Assembly: GCF_021646545.1 (NCBI RefSeq)
Contig: NZ_JAKIRP010000008.1
Location: forward strand, 124,001-188,000
Length of the DNA: 64,000 nucleotides
Direction of reading: 5' to 3'
Origin: Chitinophaga filiformis
Lineage (GTDB): Bacteria; Bacteroidota; Bacteroidia; Chitinophagales; Chitinophagaceae
Of this stretch, positions 1 to 8,868 are shown in pieces; the first letter of the stretch is position 1; each line of letters starts with the position of its first letter. Made by a program: the position numbers and the translations under genes. The notes under the pieces were generated by a model that was not told the origin of the DNA, did not search any database, and saw only the letters and a list, made by a program, of their open reading frames with translations.

Positions 1-186
1 TATACTGATCCTAACAAGATCGATATCAACAGTAGCTGGTCTGCCGATATTGCTGCAACGGCCTACGAAATAAGAGTGCCCAATCTGAAGGCTGCCAGGA
101 CCTTCTATGCGAGGGTGGGTGTAAGAGTGGATGACAGTTTCAAACAGTTTAATTATTCGCAGATAATTGAAGTTAAAGTACCATAA
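1..186 (+). CDS. C-terminal end of a secreted protein, fibronectin-III-like (partial)
   Basis: The reading frame is open from the first base and stops with TAA at 184-186, giving the last 61 residues of a protein whose start lies outside the window. The end reads like the last strands of a fibronectin type III or similar beta-sandwich domain: alternating hydrophobic residues around YEIRVPNL, then FYARVGVRVD, and a closing QIIEVKVP strand. It lies 24 bases before a GH43 glycosidase on the same strand, so it may belong to the same carbohydrate-related operon, possibly as the accessory domain of another secreted enzyme. The catalytic or main domain is not visible, so no function is assigned. Confidence 0.6.
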   Translation, partial: YTDPNKIDINSSWSADIAATAYEIRVPNLKAARTFYARVGVRVDDSFKQFNYSQIIEVKVP

Positions 187-210
187 TATAAGTTACAAAG
201 TATCAGGAAT

Positions 211-1146
211 ATGCAAAAGATCAACAGCATGCGTGCAGGTTTAGTTTTATTAATGTTAATGTCGGCCTTTTCATCCACGGCACAGAAGAACCCATTTATT
301 ACAGAAATATATACAGCTGACCCGTCAGCACATGTATGGAATGACGGACGTTTATATGTTTACGCATCCCATGATATTGCACCACCAAAGGGCTGTGACC
401 TCATGGACCAGTATCATGTGTTTTCTACTGACGACATGATCAACTGGAAAGACCATGGTGAGATACTGCGCGCCAGCCAGGTGCCCTGGGGCAGAAAAGA
501 CGGTGGTTTTATGTGGGCGCCAGATTGTGTGTTCAGGAAAGGGACCTATTATCTTTACTTCCCTCACCCCAGTGGCGACGAATGGAATAAAACCTGGAAG
601 ATAGGCGTGGCCACCAGCAATAGTCCGGCAAGTGGGTTCCAAGTGCAGGGATATCTGCCTGATCTCGAACCGATGATCGACCCTTGTGTATTCATTGACG
701 AGGATGGTCTTGCTTATTTTTATTACGGTGGTGGCGGCGTTTGCAAAGGCGGTAAGCTGATGGACAACATGATGGAAATAGATGGTACCATGCAGCCTAT
801 GGAAGGACTGGTGGACTTTCATGAAGCTACCTGGGTGCATAAGAAAGACGGTGTCTATTATCTGTCGTATTCTGATAATAACGACAAGGACGGTAAGCAC
901 AACCAGCTGCGTTATGCCACCAGCGATAGTCCGCTGGGGCCCTGGACATACAAAGGCATCTATATGGAGCCTACCGACAGCTATACCAACCACGGCTCTA
1001 TTGTTGAGTACAAAGGGCAATGGTATGCTTTCTACCACAATAGTGCCTTATCGCATCATGACTGGCTGAGATCGATCTGTGTAGATAAGCTCTTCTATAA
1101 TGAAGACGGCACCATCCGCAAAGTGGTACAGACAACGGGAAAATAA
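211..1146 (+). CDS. Glycoside hydrolase family 43 protein (secreted)
   Basis: A 311-residue protein with an N-terminal signal peptide (hydrophobic stretch about residues 9-24, ending SSTAQ). It shows the GH43 five-bladed propeller pattern: the presumed general base Asp in TADPSAHVW near residue 36, the MWAPDCVF motif, the second Asp in MIDPCVFIDEDG, and the presumed acid Glu in FHEATWVHK near residue 206. GH43 enzymes are inverting arabinosidases or xylosidases that cleave arabinan, arabinoxylan or galactan side chains. The length fits a single catalytic domain without an appended binding module. It probably acts in the periplasm or at the cell surface. The substrate cannot be decided from the sequence; beta-xylosidase or alpha-L-arabinofuranosidase are the main options. 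Confidence 0.88.
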   Translation: MQKINSMRAGLVLLMLMSAFSSTAQKNPFITEIYTADPSAHVWNDGRLYVYASHDIAPPKGCDLMDQYHVFSTDDMINWKDHGEILRASQVPWGRKDGGFMWAPDCVFRKGTYYLYFPHPSGDEWNKTWKIGVATSNSPASGFQVQGYLPDLEPMIDPCVFIDEDGLAYFYYGGGGVCKGGKLMDNMMEIDGTMQPMEGLVDFHEATWVHKKDGVYYLSYSDNNDKDGKHNQLRYATSDSPLGPWTYKGIYMEPTDSYTNHGSIVEYKGQWYAFYHNSALSHHDWLRSICVDKLFYNEDGTIRKVVQTTGK

Positions 1147-1311
1147 GGAACAGCCTGTTACCGGTTGCGGACTGAAGCAATTCAGGAGACTGGTTTGCCC
1201 CTCGAAAATGTCGTAATTGCACCGCCTGTATAAGTGAAAAGAATTTCATCTTTGTTGAGCGAACAAAGCTTTCCATTACTCATACGTTTAAAAACACTTA
1301 AAACACATGTT

Positions 1312-1752
1312 ATGGAAAAACATGAATTCAAAATCACTATCAACGGCCCCCGTGAAAAAGTATGGCGGGTACTCTGGGATGACGCTTCCTATCGTGAATG
1401 GACAGCAGTATTTGCTCCCGGTTCATGGGCTAAAACTGACTGGAAGAAGGGCAGTGAGATCCAGTTCCTGGATGATAAGAACGACGGCATGATATCCAGG
1501 GTGGAAGAGAATATTCCGAATGAGTACATGTCGATAGAACATCTGGGGTATGTAAAAAATGGCGTTGAAGACAGGCATAGTGAAGAAGTAAAAAAATGGG
1601 CCGGCGCTCATGAGAACTATACACTGAAAAGTGTAAATGGTCAGACAGAGCTGGTGGTTGACATGGATGTCGTGGAAGAATACAAAGACTATTTTACCAA
1701 GACCTGGCCTAAAGCATTGGAAAAAGTGAAAGAGCTGTCAGAAGTGAATTAG
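1312..1752 (+). CDS. SRPBCC (START/AHSA1-like) domain protein
   Basis: A 146-residue soluble protein of the START/Bet v1 superfamily close to AHSA1: an N-terminal strand KITINGPREKVWRVLWDD, a WTAVFAPGSWAKTDWKKG segment and the C-terminal long helix YFTKTWPKALEKVKELSE. These domains form a hydrophobic pocket and bind small ligands; no specific role is known here. The frame is open upstream to 1234, but ATG at 1312 is chosen because homology-like sequence begins directly there, while the 26 extra residues look like translated leader. It is a single-gene unit between the GH43 gene and a rho-independent terminator. Confidence 0.75.
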   Translation: MEKHEFKITINGPREKVWRVLWDDASYREWTAVFAPGSWAKTDWKKGSEIQFLDDKNDGMISRVEENIPNEYMSIEHLGYVKNGVEDRHSEEVKKWAGAHENYTLKSVNGQTELVVDMDVVEEYKDYFTKTWPKALEKVKELSEVN

Positions 1753-1780
1753 TCCTCATCCGGACGATGATATTATAGAA

Positions 1781-1816
1781 AGCCGTTCCTCTTTCCCGAG
1801 GGGAGCGGCTTTTTTG
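1781..1816 (+). terminator. Rho-independent terminator after the SRPBCC gene
   Basis: A stem AGCCGTTCC / GGAGCGGCT (one G-U pair) with a short C/T-rich loop is followed directly by six T. It lies 28 bases after the SRPBCC stop and separates it from the sigma-factor gene. Confidence 0.8.
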
Positions 1817-1893
1817 TTGTGTTATAACAACCTGCCTTTTTTTATTACTTTAGCCTCCGAATTCAACCAAAAAAAGAGAGGAATGTAGGTAGC

Positions 1894-2484
1894 ATGCCGG
1901 AGGTCCTGGATAATGAAATAGCATTACTTGAAAGAATGGCGAAGGGTGATAAGGATGCCTTTCAGGTGATCTATTACCATTATGCGCCAAGGATATACGG
2001 CAAGTTGCTGAAATTGTTACATTCCGAAGATCTGGCTACAGAACTGCTGCAGGAGGTGTTTATTACCGTCTGGCAAAAACATGCCCTGGTAGATCCCGCG
2101 CGTTCCTTCCGTTCCTATCTGTTCAAAATAGCCGACAACCTGGCCATAGACCTTTTCAGGAAGGCCAACCGCAGCGCGCAGCTGATCAACCGCCTGCTGG
2201 AGGTCAGCATTGACCATTATACACATACGGAAGAGAGACTGGAGCAAAAAGAGAATGCATTCCTGCTCCAGACAGCCATTGATGCCTTACCCCCGCAACG
2301 TAAACTGGTATTTACCCTCTGTAAACTGGAGGGCAAGAGTCATGATGAAGTAAGCCGTTTATTAGGTATTTCGCCATCTACCGTTAATAATCATGTAGTT
2401 AAGGCTACACAATTCCTGCGGGAATACCTGGCCAACCGCCCCGATATCACGGGAATGCTCCTGCTCTATTTTTTATTTAAATAA
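1894..2484 (+). CDS. ECF RNA polymerase sigma factor (FecI-like)
   Basis: A 196-residue sigma-70 family protein of the extracytoplasmic-function type. Region 2 is seen at about residues 25-95 (YHYAPRIYGKLLKLL, then ATELLQEVFITVWQK and SYLFKIADNLAIDLFRK). Region 4 is at about 125-180 with LPPQRKLVFTLCKLEGKSHDEVSRLLGIS and the helix-turn-helix PSTVNNHVVKA. It sits 50 bases before a FecR anti-sigma gene, itself followed by an STN-containing SusC gene. By the FecIRA paradigm, substrate binding at the receptor would signal through FecR to this sigma factor, which then transcribes the downstream uptake genes. The trigger is inferred from context, not seen. Confidence 0.92.
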   Translation: MPEVLDNEIALLERMAKGDKDAFQVIYYHYAPRIYGKLLKLLHSEDLATELLQEVFITVWQKHALVDPARSFRSYLFKIADNLAIDLFRKANRSAQLINRLLEVSIDHYTHTEERLEQKENAFLLQTAIDALPPQRKLVFTLCKLEGKSHDEVSRLLGISPSTVNNHVVKATQFLREYLANRPDITGMLLLYFLFK

Positions 2485-2534
2485 TTTTTTCCCTCGGAGT
2501 AGTTATTTATTCATGCTTGTTCGTAATAGCTATT

Positions 2535-3716
2535 ATGGAAGATATATTTCATGAGGAGGAACTGCGTCGCCTGTTCGGTAAATTCCTGCAAAGAGACTGT
2601 TCGGAAGGAGAAATAAGAAAGCTGATGGCTTATGCTGGGATAGACCAGCTGCGGCCTGTGTGGGAGGAATTGCTGGAAGGGGTGGAGGTGGAAGGAACTG
2701 CGGGGGAACTGTATGCCTTGCATCAGCAACCTGTTGATAAGGTATTCAGCAATCTGTCTTTCCTGACAGATGAGCTGCCGCAACAGCAGGGTTCCCGTGG
2801 AATATTTTCTATCTCCCGCTATTGGTGGGCAGCTGCCGCTATTTTCTTATTACTGGCATCGGGTACCTGGTTTTTGATGAGCCGTTCTCAGCGACAGGAA
2901 AGTGCTGTAGCTATTGTTTATGACAAGGCCCCGGGCACCGACAAAGCCTTGCTCACATTGGCGGATGGGAGAATTGTAGCACTGGACAGCATTGGTAAAG
3001 GACAGGTTGTGCAGGGAAATACGAGCATCCGGCAACAGGGTGGTCTGTTAAGATACAGCGCCGGCGCGCACGCTGTAGGTTTCAATACGCTGAGTACTCC
3101 GCGTGGCGGACAATTTCGTGTGGTATTGCCGGATGGTACAGCTGTGTGGTTGAATGCCGCCACTTCCCTGCGTTATCCAACCGCCTTTGATGGCAATGAA
3201 AGGGTCGTGACGCTACGTGGAGAAGCGTACTTCGAAGTAGCTAAAAATGCCAAACCTTTCCGTGTGCAGATAGATGAACGCACAGCGGTGGAGGTGCTCG
3301 GCACACACTTTAATATCCATGCCTATTCCGATGAAAACCAGGTCAGTACAACGTTGCTGGAAGGTAAAGTAGTCATGACTAAAAGTGATGCATTACTCCG
3401 GCGCGTTGTGCTGAATCCAGGTCAGCAGGCAGTAGCAGATAAAGAGCAATTACTGCTCAGTAAACAGGTGAACATTGACCAGGTAATGGCCTGGAAAAAT
3501 GGCATGTTCAACTTCGAAGGTATGGACCTGCCTTCCGTATTGCGGCAGTTGGCAAGGTGGTACGATGTGGAGATTGTATATGAAGGAAAGATACCTACCC
3601 GGAAATTCGGCGGGGAAATGCAGCGTGACCTGTCTCTTCAGCAGGTGCTGCGCATATTGGAAAGGATGGATGTAAAATGCAGGATTGAAAACGGTAACAG
3701 ACTAATAGTAATGTAG
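2535..3716 (+). CDS. FecR-family anti-sigma factor
   Basis: A 393-residue inner-membrane protein: cytoplasmic N-terminal sigma-binding segment (1-95), one transmembrane helix at about 96-116 (WWAAAAIFLLLASG), then the periplasmic FecR domain (about 180-290; TPRGGQFRVVLPDG, LRGEAYFEV, VEVLGTHFNI) and a C-terminal DUF4974 domain (about 318-393; DLPSVLRQLARWY, LSLQQVLRILE). The frame is also open from a TTG at 2517, but ATG at 2535 starts the conserved MEDIF... segment and is preferred. It is the usual partner of the upstream ECF sigma factor and is expected to contact the STN domain of the SusC protein encoded next. Confidence 0.92.
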   Translation: MEDIFHEEELRRLFGKFLQRDCSEGEIRKLMAYAGIDQLRPVWEELLEGVEVEGTAGELYALHQQPVDKVFSNLSFLTDELPQQQGSRGIFSISRYWWAAAAIFLLLASGTWFLMSRSQRQESAVAIVYDKAPGTDKALLTLADGRIVALDSIGKGQVVQGNTSIRQQGGLLRYSAGAHAVGFNTLSTPRGGQFRVVLPDGTAVWLNAATSLRYPTAFDGNERVVTLRGEAYFEVAKNAKPFRVQIDERTAVEVLGTHFNIHAYSDENQVSTTLLEGKVVMTKSDALLRRVVLNPGQQAVADKEQLLLSKQVNIDQVMAWKNGMFNFEGMDLPSVLRQLARWYDVEIVYEGKIPTRKFGGEMQRDLSLQQVLRILERMDVKCRIENGNRLIVM

Positions 3717-3742
3717 CAGGAGAATATCAGCCAAAATAAAAA

Positions 3743-3779
3743 GTCGTCCTACCCCCGTAGAACGACAACGGCCATGGCC
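3743..3779 (+). other. Hairpin and palindrome between fecR and susC
   Basis: The 125-base gap between the FecR stop and the SusC start holds an imperfect stem GTCGTCCTAC / GTAGAACGAC (3743-3766, one mismatch) and, directly after, the perfect palindrome GGCCATGGCC (3770-3779). There is no T-tract, so this is not a standard terminator. It may mark a processing site or attenuator that separates regulator expression from structural-gene expression; that role is inference. Confidence 0.4.
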
Positions 3780-3841
3780 GGCAAACAAACAGTCTTCGTC
3801 AGACGCTTATTTATTTAATCAACCACAACCAGTACAAAAGT

Positions 3842-6800
3842 ATGATTTTTCAAGCTTCTTGTAACCGGCAGGGGAAGCCTATGCCCGTCCGGAAGGACTA
3901 CCGGTTATTGATCCAAACGCTACGTGTTATGCGATTATCAACCATTATCCTGCTGCTCTGCATCCTGCAGGCAAGCGCAAAGATCAGCCATTCGCAAAGT
4001 ATCACCTATACCTGTAAGGACGCTCCGCTTGAGCAGGTATTTAAAGTCATTAAACAGCAAACGGGGTATGTGGTATTTTACGACCAGGATCTGCTGGTCA
4101 AGACCAAACGTGTTACCCTGACCGTCAAAAACCTGGAGCTGGAATCTTTTCTCAGGAAAGCGCTGGACGACCAGCCACTGGATTATTCTATTGAAAATAA
4201 AACGATCATCATATCCAGGAAGACAGTGCCCGATAAGGTGCCCTATATACTGCCATTGAAAATTCCCCTGGTATCGGGTGTTGTAACAGATGAAAAAGGA
4301 AGGCCGGTGGCAAGAGCCGTTGTTCGCCTGCTGCCTACCGAGGACAGAGGTACGCTCACTGAAGAAGATGGCTCCTTTATCATGGCGGCAGTGCCTCCAG
4401 GTAACTATACACTGGAAGTAAGACACCTGAGTTTCCTGCAGGCTCAGAAGAAGATCGTGGTGGCTGATAAAGATGTGAAAGTAACTATCTCCCTGACGCC
4501 GCAGCAGCGGGAATTGAAAGGAGTAGTGATCAGTACAGGTTTTCAGAAGATAGAAAAAGCAGCTACAACAGGCTCATATTCATTAATTACAGCAAGAGAA
4601 CTGGAAGAGACGCCCGATATCAATATTATGAAGCGGCTGGAAGGAAAGGTGCCTGGTGTTCGTTTCGATGTCCGTAATAACCGTATCCAGATAAGAGGAG
4701 TGAACAACTTCGGTACGAGTGCCCCGTTGATCATCATCGATGGCTTCCCTGCCATCGATCAGAACCTGGCCACACGGCCGGGGTATACACCGCTACTGGG
4801 CGATCAGGCGGGAACCAGCTACGATGTGTTAAATGCGTTTAACCCTGCAGATATTGAAAGCATCACTTTCCTGAAAGATGCTGCGGCCACTTCCATCTGG
4901 GGTTCCAGTGCGGCAAACGGTGTGATCGTGGTAGAAACAAAGAAGGGAAGGAAAGGCGAGATGACAACGCTTAACCTGGGAGCTACGCTCAGTATTGCGG
5001 CGCCTGCAAACATGAAGAACATGAATGCTATGAACAGCCGTGAGTATATCGATTTTGAACAGGAGATGTTTGATGCGAACTTTTATCAGGACCCTTTTAC
5101 ACACTGGCGTTATACCAATCCCAGTGAGGCCGTGAAATATATGTTCCTCGGCAAACGTGGCGATATTACAGCACAGCAGCGGGATGAAGCCCTGGAAAGA
5201 CTGGCTAACACCAACAACCAGTCACAGATAAGAGAGTTCCTGTTACGGCGGGCGGTAACACAGCAGTATAATCTGTCTGTTACCGGTGGCGGAAAGAATA
5301 CCAGCTATTATGTGTCGGGTAACTATTCCAGGAATCTGCCGGTATCCAAAGGGAACAAGACGAGCTCCTATTTTGTGAATAGTAATTTCAACACCGACCT
5401 GCTGGATGGAAAAGTAAAATTGTCTACGGGGATCAACCACAATTATTCAAACAGTGTGGTGAATACAGCTGCACTGACTGCATTGAACCCGGGCACCTTC
5501 GGTCTGCGTCCTTATGACCTGCTGGTAGATGAACATGGGCAGTCAAAGAATTACATCGTCCTGTTCAAACCGGAGGTGGGGGATAGTCTGCAGGGCTTAG
5601 GTCTGTTACCCTGGACTTACAACCCGGTTGATCAGCTGAACTATTCCAATACCCGCTATCTCAAGCAAACCACCCGTGTACAGACATCACTGACCACACG
5701 ACTGACACCCTGGGCCGATCTGCAGTTGTCAGGTATGTACCAGCGCAGTTCACAGGAGATCGAGCTGATAGATGAACTGAACAGTTATAATACCAGGGAC
5801 CTGCTGAATACCGCTACATCTATTCAGAATGGCAAACTGGTATATGGTATCCCGATCGGCGCCGTTATGCGGCACACCAATACCTGGTCGACCGACTATG
5901 GCGCCAGGGCGCAATTGAACATAGACAAGCAATGGAAGCTGGTCCATCATATTAACTTCCTCGCCGGCACAGATATCCGTGAAACGAAGTCCAAAGGCTA
6001 CCGGCAAACGCACTATGGATACGATCCTAATACAGGTTCCGCACAGGCGTGGAATCCGACGGTGCCTTACAGAACATTCTTCTTTGGAACGCGTACGCTG
6101 GGATATGCCGACGGTGCGCTGATGTCGGACATACAACGTTTCCTCTCTTATTTTTCCAATGCCAACTATGCGCTGTATGATAAGTACTTCGTATCCGGTA
6201 GCGTACGTTTTGACGATTTCAGCATGCTGGGTATAGCGCGCCGTAACAGGGCTATCCCTTTATGGTCGACAGGCCTGAAATGGGATATCAGGAAGGAACA
6301 TTTCATGCCGGCTAAGAAATGGCTGACAGCACTGGCCCTGCGATTGACCTATGGTACTGCCGGTACTGCTCCTAACGGTGGTACCAATTTCCCGGTGGTA
6401 AACGTGATGCCAGCCGACCCTATGACTGGGCTGACATACTCCGGTATCGGCTCTCCGGGTAACCAGAACCTGGGTTGGGAAACAACTGCTACGCTGAATG
6501 GAGGTATTGACGCAGACATCCTGCATGGTTTACTGGGTATCACATTTGACATTTACCGCAAAAAGTCATCAGGAATACTGTCCGCATTACCTTTCAATGC
6601 CACTTACGGATGGAGTACACTGTTGTACAACACCGCCTCTATGAAGAGCCATGGTCTTGAATTAGGTCTCAGTGCGAATATCATACGTACGAAGGATTGG
6701 GGATATAGCGCAAACTTCAACCTGGCCTACAATACTAATAAGGTGACTGATACAAGGTTTAATGTGACTGCCGGCACACTGGAAAATGGAGCGCCGGTAG

Positions 6801-7468
6801 CTGGTCATCCGGTCGATTACCTTACGGCCCTAAGATGGGCGGGGCTGGACCAGGAAGGACAATCGCTGATCTATAACAGTGCCGGTAAAATACTGACATC
6901 TACTGACGGGGAAATAGTGAAACCTGAAGACAGGGTGTTTAAAGGGCGTTCAAATCCGCCGGTATTTGGAGGTTTTATGCATCTGATCCGGTTCAGGCAA
7001 CTGAGTTTCTCTGCCAGGATGGTTTTCTATATGGGGCATAATATGATGAAGCAGGACGTAGTGCCTGGTCTTTATCCGGAGAGCGGTAATGCACCCGGAT
7101 TTGCAGGCACCTCAAAGGGATTGGTGCGCCGCTGGCGGAAGCCGGGCGATGAAGCTGTGACCAATATCCCCGGCATTATCCATTCCAATTTCACCAGCCT
7201 TGCCCGTTATAGAGATGCCGACATCAATGTGATCAGCGCTTCTCATGCGCGCCTCGAACAATTGTCTCTGAACTATATGGCAGGCTCGCGGATCTTAAAA
7301 AAATGGCCTTTCATCAAGACCATGAATATGGGAGCAACGGTGAGTAATCTGGGCGTCATATGGCGTAAGAATAAGGAAGGTATCGATCCGATGTATGTGC
7401 TGGAATACAACTTCGGTAGCCTGCGGCCATCGCCTACCTATACCTTCAATTTCAATGTTTCATTTTAA
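3842..7468 (+). CDS. SusC/RagA-type TonB-dependent outer-membrane transporter with STN domain
   Basis: A 1208-residue outer-membrane receptor. The order is: a long N-terminus with a signal peptide hydrophobic core near residues 30-45, an STN (secretin/TonB N-terminal) signalling domain at about 55-115 (CKDAPLEQVFKVIKQQTGY), a carboxypeptidase-regulatory-like domain at about 145-215 (VSGVVTDEKGRPVARAVV), a plug domain at about 230-370 with the RagA signature RNNRIQIRGVNNFG, and a 22-strand barrel ending in the aromatic FNFNVSF. The STN domain marks a transducing receptor that works with the upstream FecI/FecR pair. It pairs with the SusD lipoprotein that starts 12 bases later. Internal ATGs at residues 14 and 30 are possible alternative starts. 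Confidence 0.93.
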   Translation: MIFQASCNRQGKPMPVRKDYRLLIQTLRVMRLSTIILLLCILQASAKISHSQSITYTCKDAPLEQVFKVIKQQTGYVVFYDQDLLVKTKRVTLTVKNLELESFLRKALDDQPLDYSIENKTIIISRKTVPDKVPYILPLKIPLVSGVVTDEKGRPVARAVVRLLPTEDRGTLTEEDGSFIMAAVPPGNYTLEVRHLSFLQAQKKIVVADKDVKVTISLTPQQRELKGVVISTGFQKIEKAATTGSYSLITARELEETPDINIMKRLEGKVPGVRFDVRNNRIQIRGVNNFGTSAPLIIIDGFPAIDQNLATRPGYTPLLGDQAGTSYDVLNAFNPADIESITFLKDAAATSIWGSSAANGVIVVETKKGRKGEMTTLNLGATLSIAAPANMKNMNAMNSREYIDFEQEMFDANFYQDPFTHWRYTNPSEAVKYMFLGKRGDITAQQRDEALERLANTNNQSQIREFLLRRAVTQQYNLSVTGGGKNTSYYVSGNYSRNLPVSKGNKTSSYFVNSNFNTDLLDGKVKLSTGINHNYSNSVVNTAALTALNPGTFGLRPYDLLVDEHGQSKNYIVLFKPEVGDSLQGLGLLPWTYNPVDQLNYSNTRYLKQTTRVQTSLTTRLTPWADLQLSGMYQRSSQEIELIDELNSYNTRDLLNTATSIQNGKLVYGIPIGAVMRHTNTWSTDYGARAQLNIDKQWKLVHHINFLAGTDIRETKSKGYRQTHYGYDPNTGSAQAWNPTVPYRTFFFGTRTLGYADGALMSDIQRFLSYFSNANYALYDKYFVSGSVRFDDFSMLGIARRNRAIPLWSTGLKWDIRKEHFMPAKKWLTALALRLTYGTAGTAPNGGTNFPVVNVMPADPMTGLTYSGIGSPGNQNLGWETTATLNGGIDADILHGLLGITFDIYRKKSSGILSALPFNATYGWSTLLYNTASMKSHGLELGLSANIIRTKDWGYSANFNLAYNTNKVTDTRFNVTAGTLENGAPVAGHPVDYLTALRWAGLDQEGQSLIYNSAGKILTSTDGEIVKPEDRVFKGRSNPPVFGGFMHLIRFRQLSFSARMVFYMGHNMMKQDVVPGLYPESGNAPGFAGTSKGLVRRWRKPGDEAVTNIPGIIHSNFTSLARYRDADINVISASHARLEQLSLNYMAGSRILKKWPFIKTMNMGATVSNLGVIWRKNKEGIDPMYVLEYNFGSLRPSPTYTFNFNVSF

Positions 7469-7479
7469 TCATTCAGATC

Positions 7480-8850
7480 ATGTCTATCATAAACAGGTTA
7501 ATATATTTCGCACTGGGTGGTGTATGGCTGTGCTGGGGTACGGGATGCAGGGACTATGTGGAGGTTACTCCCATTGGGAAACGGGCGCTCGTAAATACGG
7601 GCGATTATCAGCAGCTCTTATATAGTGCCAACGACTTTCAGCCTTCCAGTTCATTCCCCGCTTATACGGCCGATGATTATGGCATCAGCGACGCCAACTT
7701 TGAGGCGAATATGAACAATACCTTAGGGGCTGTATATAGCTGGGCGGTCACGTTTGTAGGGGAATCGGACGACCAGGATTGGTCCAGGTTGTACAAGCAG
7801 ATCTATGTCTGCAATCAGATCATTGAAGGCGTGCCAGGAAGCGTAGGTGGTACAATGGCACAGAAGGACCGCATACGAGCGGAAGCGTTGGTACATCGCG
7901 CCTATGCTTACCTGATACTGGTGAACAGCTATGCTAAGCATTATAACAAAACGACTGCAGCCACTGATCCCGGTGTACCGGTGTTACTGCAACCCGACCT
8001 GTATGCACCCCTGAACAGGGCATCCGTACAGGCTGTGTATGACCAGGTGAAGGCTGATCTGGAAACGGCGATACCTGCACTGCCCGATCATGCTATTATC
8101 AATATGGTACCTTCTGCCACGGCAGCGTATGGCTTATTGGCACGTGCGTCTCTTTACATGGCTGATTATACGAATGCGGCAAGATATGCAGATAGTGCGC
8201 TGGCACGTCAGTCAACCCTGCTTGACCTGCGGAAGTATGCTGACAATGTGATCACCTTACCCCTGTTGTACCAGGACCCGGAGGTGATGCTGGCAAAGGA
8301 GGTACGTGGCATGACCCAGGTATACGCACTGAACCCTTCATTGGTACAGCTCTTTACTGCTGGAGATCTTCGTTATACAATATTCACTGCTGACGGATCA
8401 AATTATGCCTGGGCGCCTTTTAGCGGCAGGGGCTTCTGGCGTCCGATGCTTACTAATACAGGCGCCTGGACAGGTCCCGGTGTAGCTGAGATGATGCTGA
8501 TCAGGGCAGAATGTGATGCGCGCAATGGCAAGACAGCAGAAGCCTTGTCCCTCCTGAATGCATTACGCGTGACACGCATTACTGCGCAGGACTATACCGA
8601 CCTGACCGCTGCAACACCGGAAGATGCGCTGCGCCTGGTGCTGGAAGAACGCCGTCGTGAGCTGATGGGCACTGGCCTCCGCTGGTTTGATCAGAAGCGG
8701 CTGAACCTTGAACCAGCTTTTGCAATAACGGTGACGCGCACCTACATGGGCAAGACCTTTACGCTGGAACCTAACAGTAACCGATACGTATTTCCTATAG
8801 CCACAACTTATATTCAATTCAATCCGGAGATCACACAAAATCCAAGGTAA
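7480..8850 (+). CDS. RagB/SusD family nutrient-uptake outer-membrane lipoprotein
   Basis: A 456-residue protein starting with a lipoprotein signal peptide (lipobox-like GTGC, Cys at about residue 23). The body has SusD features: helical TPR-like stretches such as RIRAEALVHRAYAYLILVNSYAKHY and AAYGLLARASLYMADY, the ALSLLNALRVTR segment, the C-terminal LVLEERRRELMGTGLRWFDQKRL motif and a closing QFNPEITQNPR. SusD proteins form the lid of SusC and capture the substrate at the cell surface. Position right after the SusC gene confirms the pair. The substrate is not seen; the metalloprotease gene that follows argues for peptides rather than glycans. Confidence 0.93.
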   Translation: MSIINRLIYFALGGVWLCWGTGCRDYVEVTPIGKRALVNTGDYQQLLYSANDFQPSSSFPAYTADDYGISDANFEANMNNTLGAVYSWAVTFVGESDDQDWSRLYKQIYVCNQIIEGVPGSVGGTMAQKDRIRAEALVHRAYAYLILVNSYAKHYNKTTAATDPGVPVLLQPDLYAPLNRASVQAVYDQVKADLETAIPALPDHAIINMVPSATAAYGLLARASLYMADYTNAARYADSALARQSTLLDLRKYADNVITLPLLYQDPEVMLAKEVRGMTQVYALNPSLVQLFTAGDLRYTIFTADGSNYAWAPFSGRGFWRPMLTNTGAWTGPGVAEMMLIRAECDARNGKTAEALSLLNALRVTRITAQDYTDLTAATPEDALRLVLEERRRELMGTGLRWFDQKRLNLEPAFAITVTRTYMGKTFTLEPNSNRYVFPIATTYIQFNPEITQNPR

Positions 8851-8868
8851 AAAACTTATTAACGACAT

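Noticed and set aside
352..1038. Long minus-strand frame (228 codons) opposite the GH43 gene
   Set aside because: Fully antisense to a clear GH43 gene with intact catalytic motifs; its translation is His/Val/Ile-rich without domain resemblance.
1841..1853. Promoter for the sigma-factor gene (TACTTTAG)
   Set aside because: One mismatch in the -7 box and no TTG at the right distance; not strong enough to list as a feature.
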